Of a DNA stretch of 8,759 nucleotides, positions 7,757 through 8,759 are shown one piece after another. Source of the stretch: Bacteroidia bacterium (lineage in GTDB: Bacteria; Bacteroidota; Bacteroidia; JAESSM01; NORP286); assembly GCA_016764115.1 (NCBI GenBank), contig JAESSM010000161.1:2162-10920 (forward strand), written 5' to 3'. Made by a program: the position numbers and the translations under genes. A model generated the notes under the pieces. The model made no database searches and was not told the DNA's origin. It saw nothing but the letters and a program-made list of their open reading frames with translations. Numbering within the stretch: position 1 is the first letter of the stretch; each line of letters opens with the position of its first letter.

Positions 7757-7789
7757 TTTGCATTATATGTGTATATGGTCGTACATTTG
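7757..7789 (+). promoter_or_regulatory. Putative Bacteroidota-type promoter for the beta-helix gene
   Basis: A -33 element TTTG (7757-7760) and a -7 element TACATTTG (7782-7789) are separated by 21 bases, fitting the TTTG / TAnnTTTG arrangement used by the primary sigma factor of this phylum. Transcription would start near 7796, leaving a leader of about 85 bases before the ATG at 7882. Both elements and their spacing match, so this is the best promoter in the window. Confidence 0.65.
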
Positions 7790-7881
7790 TGAGGTTTTTT
7801 GATAGGGACTGAGAGTTGCGATATTTACCTACCCAACAATAATAAAATCAAAAAGTTATTTCTTAATCAAATTATATAATT

Positions 7882-8759
7882 ATGAAAACAATCAGAAAAA
7901 TTACATTCCTAATTGCTGCAGTAATGCTGGGCATCACTGGTTCATTTGCAGCAGACCTTGTGGTGGAGGAAGGTGGTACTTATACCGCAATTCAATCCGC
8001 TGTGGATGCTGCAGCCGATGGGGATAGAATCATCATTAAGAGTCGTGCAGGTGGCTTACCCTGGATCGAAGACGTTTCAATTGCCAAGAGCCTTGAATTT
8101 TTGAGCTTTGATAACGATACATTTTTTACCGTTCAGGGTAATTTTACAATTACACCAGCGATTGGTAGAACTGTAAATATAATTGGAATGAAAAATAATG
8201 TAGGGAACATATCAGGAACTACTACAAGTCCTACAGGGGTGAGAACTACAGTTAACATCATGAATTGCTATTTGCTTTCTGGAAGTGTTTTGTTCGATTA
8301 TGATTACTGGGATGTTAATGTTGTCTCGTCCGAATTTGATGACGGTTATATTCAGATAAGGCATGGAGATGTAATAGGGAATGACATGGGTTATCCAACG
8401 TCAGGTACTGCGAATATCTATATAAAAAGTGAAGCTTCTCCTGTGAATGATACACTTTGGATCGTTGCCAATAAGGTGTACAATACGAGTACATCCAGGC
8501 AAGGGATTTATTGGAACTGTAATTCATCCTATTTTAGGATTATGAATAATTGGATACGACATGTAGATTATGGCATTCGTGTTTCAACTACCATCAATGG
8601 CAGTACTGCTATTAATAAGATCTACAACAATTCAATCGCTACATCTACTTCAACATCTACAACAATTTACGGGATGTACCTGTCAGGTTCTCCTGCAAGT
8701 TCAATAGTTGAGGTGATGAACAATGGAATTGATGAATCAATTTCTGGTAGCACATATGG
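7882..8759 (+). CDS. Exported parallel beta-helix (pectate-lyase-like fold) protein, 3' end beyond window
   Basis: The frame is open from the ATG at 7882 to the window end: 292 codons plus two bases, with no stop. Residues 1-24 form a clear signal peptide (MKTIRKITFLIAA, then a hydrophobic core ending SFAA before Asp25). The mature start, GGTYTAIQSAVDAAADGDRI at about 30-49, is the cap-and-first-strand signature of right-handed beta-helix proteins. The rest alternates short beta-strands with Asn/Ser/Gly turns (VMNN, IYNNS, IMNNW), as in stacked helix coils. A Ser/Thr-rich stretch (ATSTSTSTT) sits near residue 255. The fold occurs in polysaccharide lyases and in adhesins; no catalytic residues can be assigned. 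A type IX sorting domain is plausible at the missing C-terminus but is not seen. The gene has its own good upstream promoter. Fold and export are well supported, function open. Confidence 0.85.
   Translation, partial: MKTIRKITFLIAAVMLGITGSFAADLVVEEGGTYTAIQSAVDAAADGDRIIIKSRAGGLPWIEDVSIAKSLEFLSFDNDTFFTVQGNFTITPAIGRTVNIIGMKNNVGNISGTTTSPTGVRTTVNIMNCYLLSGSVLFDYDYWDVNVVSSEFDDGYIQIRHGDVIGNDMGYPTSGTANIYIKSEASPVNDTLWIVANKVYNTSTSRQGIYWNCNSSYFRIMNNWIRHVDYGIRVSTTINGSTAINKIYNNSIATSTSTSTTIYGMYLSGSPASSIVEVMNNGIDESISGSTY

Noticed and set aside
7802..7840. TPP-riboswitch-like fragment (ACTGAGAG and a later ACCTACCC) in the leader of the beta-helix gene
   Set aside because: Only isolated short matches; the leader is too short for the full aptamer, the downstream conserved helices are missing, and the gene has no thiamine link.
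8315..8527. 70-codon minus-strand frame inside the beta-helix gene
   Set aside because: Lies wholly inside a well-supported coding frame on the other strand and its His/Tyr/Ser-rich product has no recognisable features.

Overview
The window looks like chromosomal DNA from a member of the Bacteroidota. The evidence is the very AT-rich sequence, start codons with A/T-rich leaders and no Shine-Dalgarno, matches to the Bacteroidota -7 promoter element TAnnTTTG, and several lineage-typical proteins: a PorP/SprF-like type IX secretion protein, a TPR-SpoIIE phosphatase, and an all-helical cytoplasmic protein of a kind I associate with this phylum. No tRNA, rRNA, CRISPR array, transposase or phage gene is visible, and no gene-free stretch exceeds about 245 bases.

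Layout. (1) 42-1058 (+): PorP/SprF family outer-membrane protein, which may follow a partner gene lying before the window. It converges on (2) 1154-3298 (-): a membrane-bound sensor phosphatase with periplasmic TPR repeats and a cytoplasmic SpoIIE/PP2C domain. A 243-base AT-rich divergent gap separates it from (3) 3542-4375 (+), an RnfD/NqrB-like multi-pass membrane protein. Its stop overlaps the start (ATGA) of (4) 4372 onward (+), a secreted DUF2330 protein. Gene 4 carries a -1 frameshift near its 3' end: its transmembrane anchor and basic tail (5721-5918) are encoded out of frame. (5) 6086-7639 (-): a 517-residue alpha-helical protein of unknown function. (6) 7882 to the window end (+): an exported parallel beta-helix protein, incomplete at its C-terminus. 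Genes 5 and 6 diverge from a 242-base gap that holds two oppositely oriented TACATTTG elements.

How the genes fit together. Genes 3 and 4 are the only clear operon and probably work at the same membrane: a putative flavin-binding integral protein plus a periplasmic or surface protein meant to be anchored beside it. Gene 1 belongs to the cell-surface secretion and gliding machinery. Gene 6 is the sort of secreted beta-helix protein that machinery exports, but the sorting domain that would prove this lies beyond the window. Genes 2 and 5 have no visible link to their neighbours. The most interesting points are the frameshift in gene 4 and the orphan RnfD-like/DUF2330 pair, for which I know of no established function.
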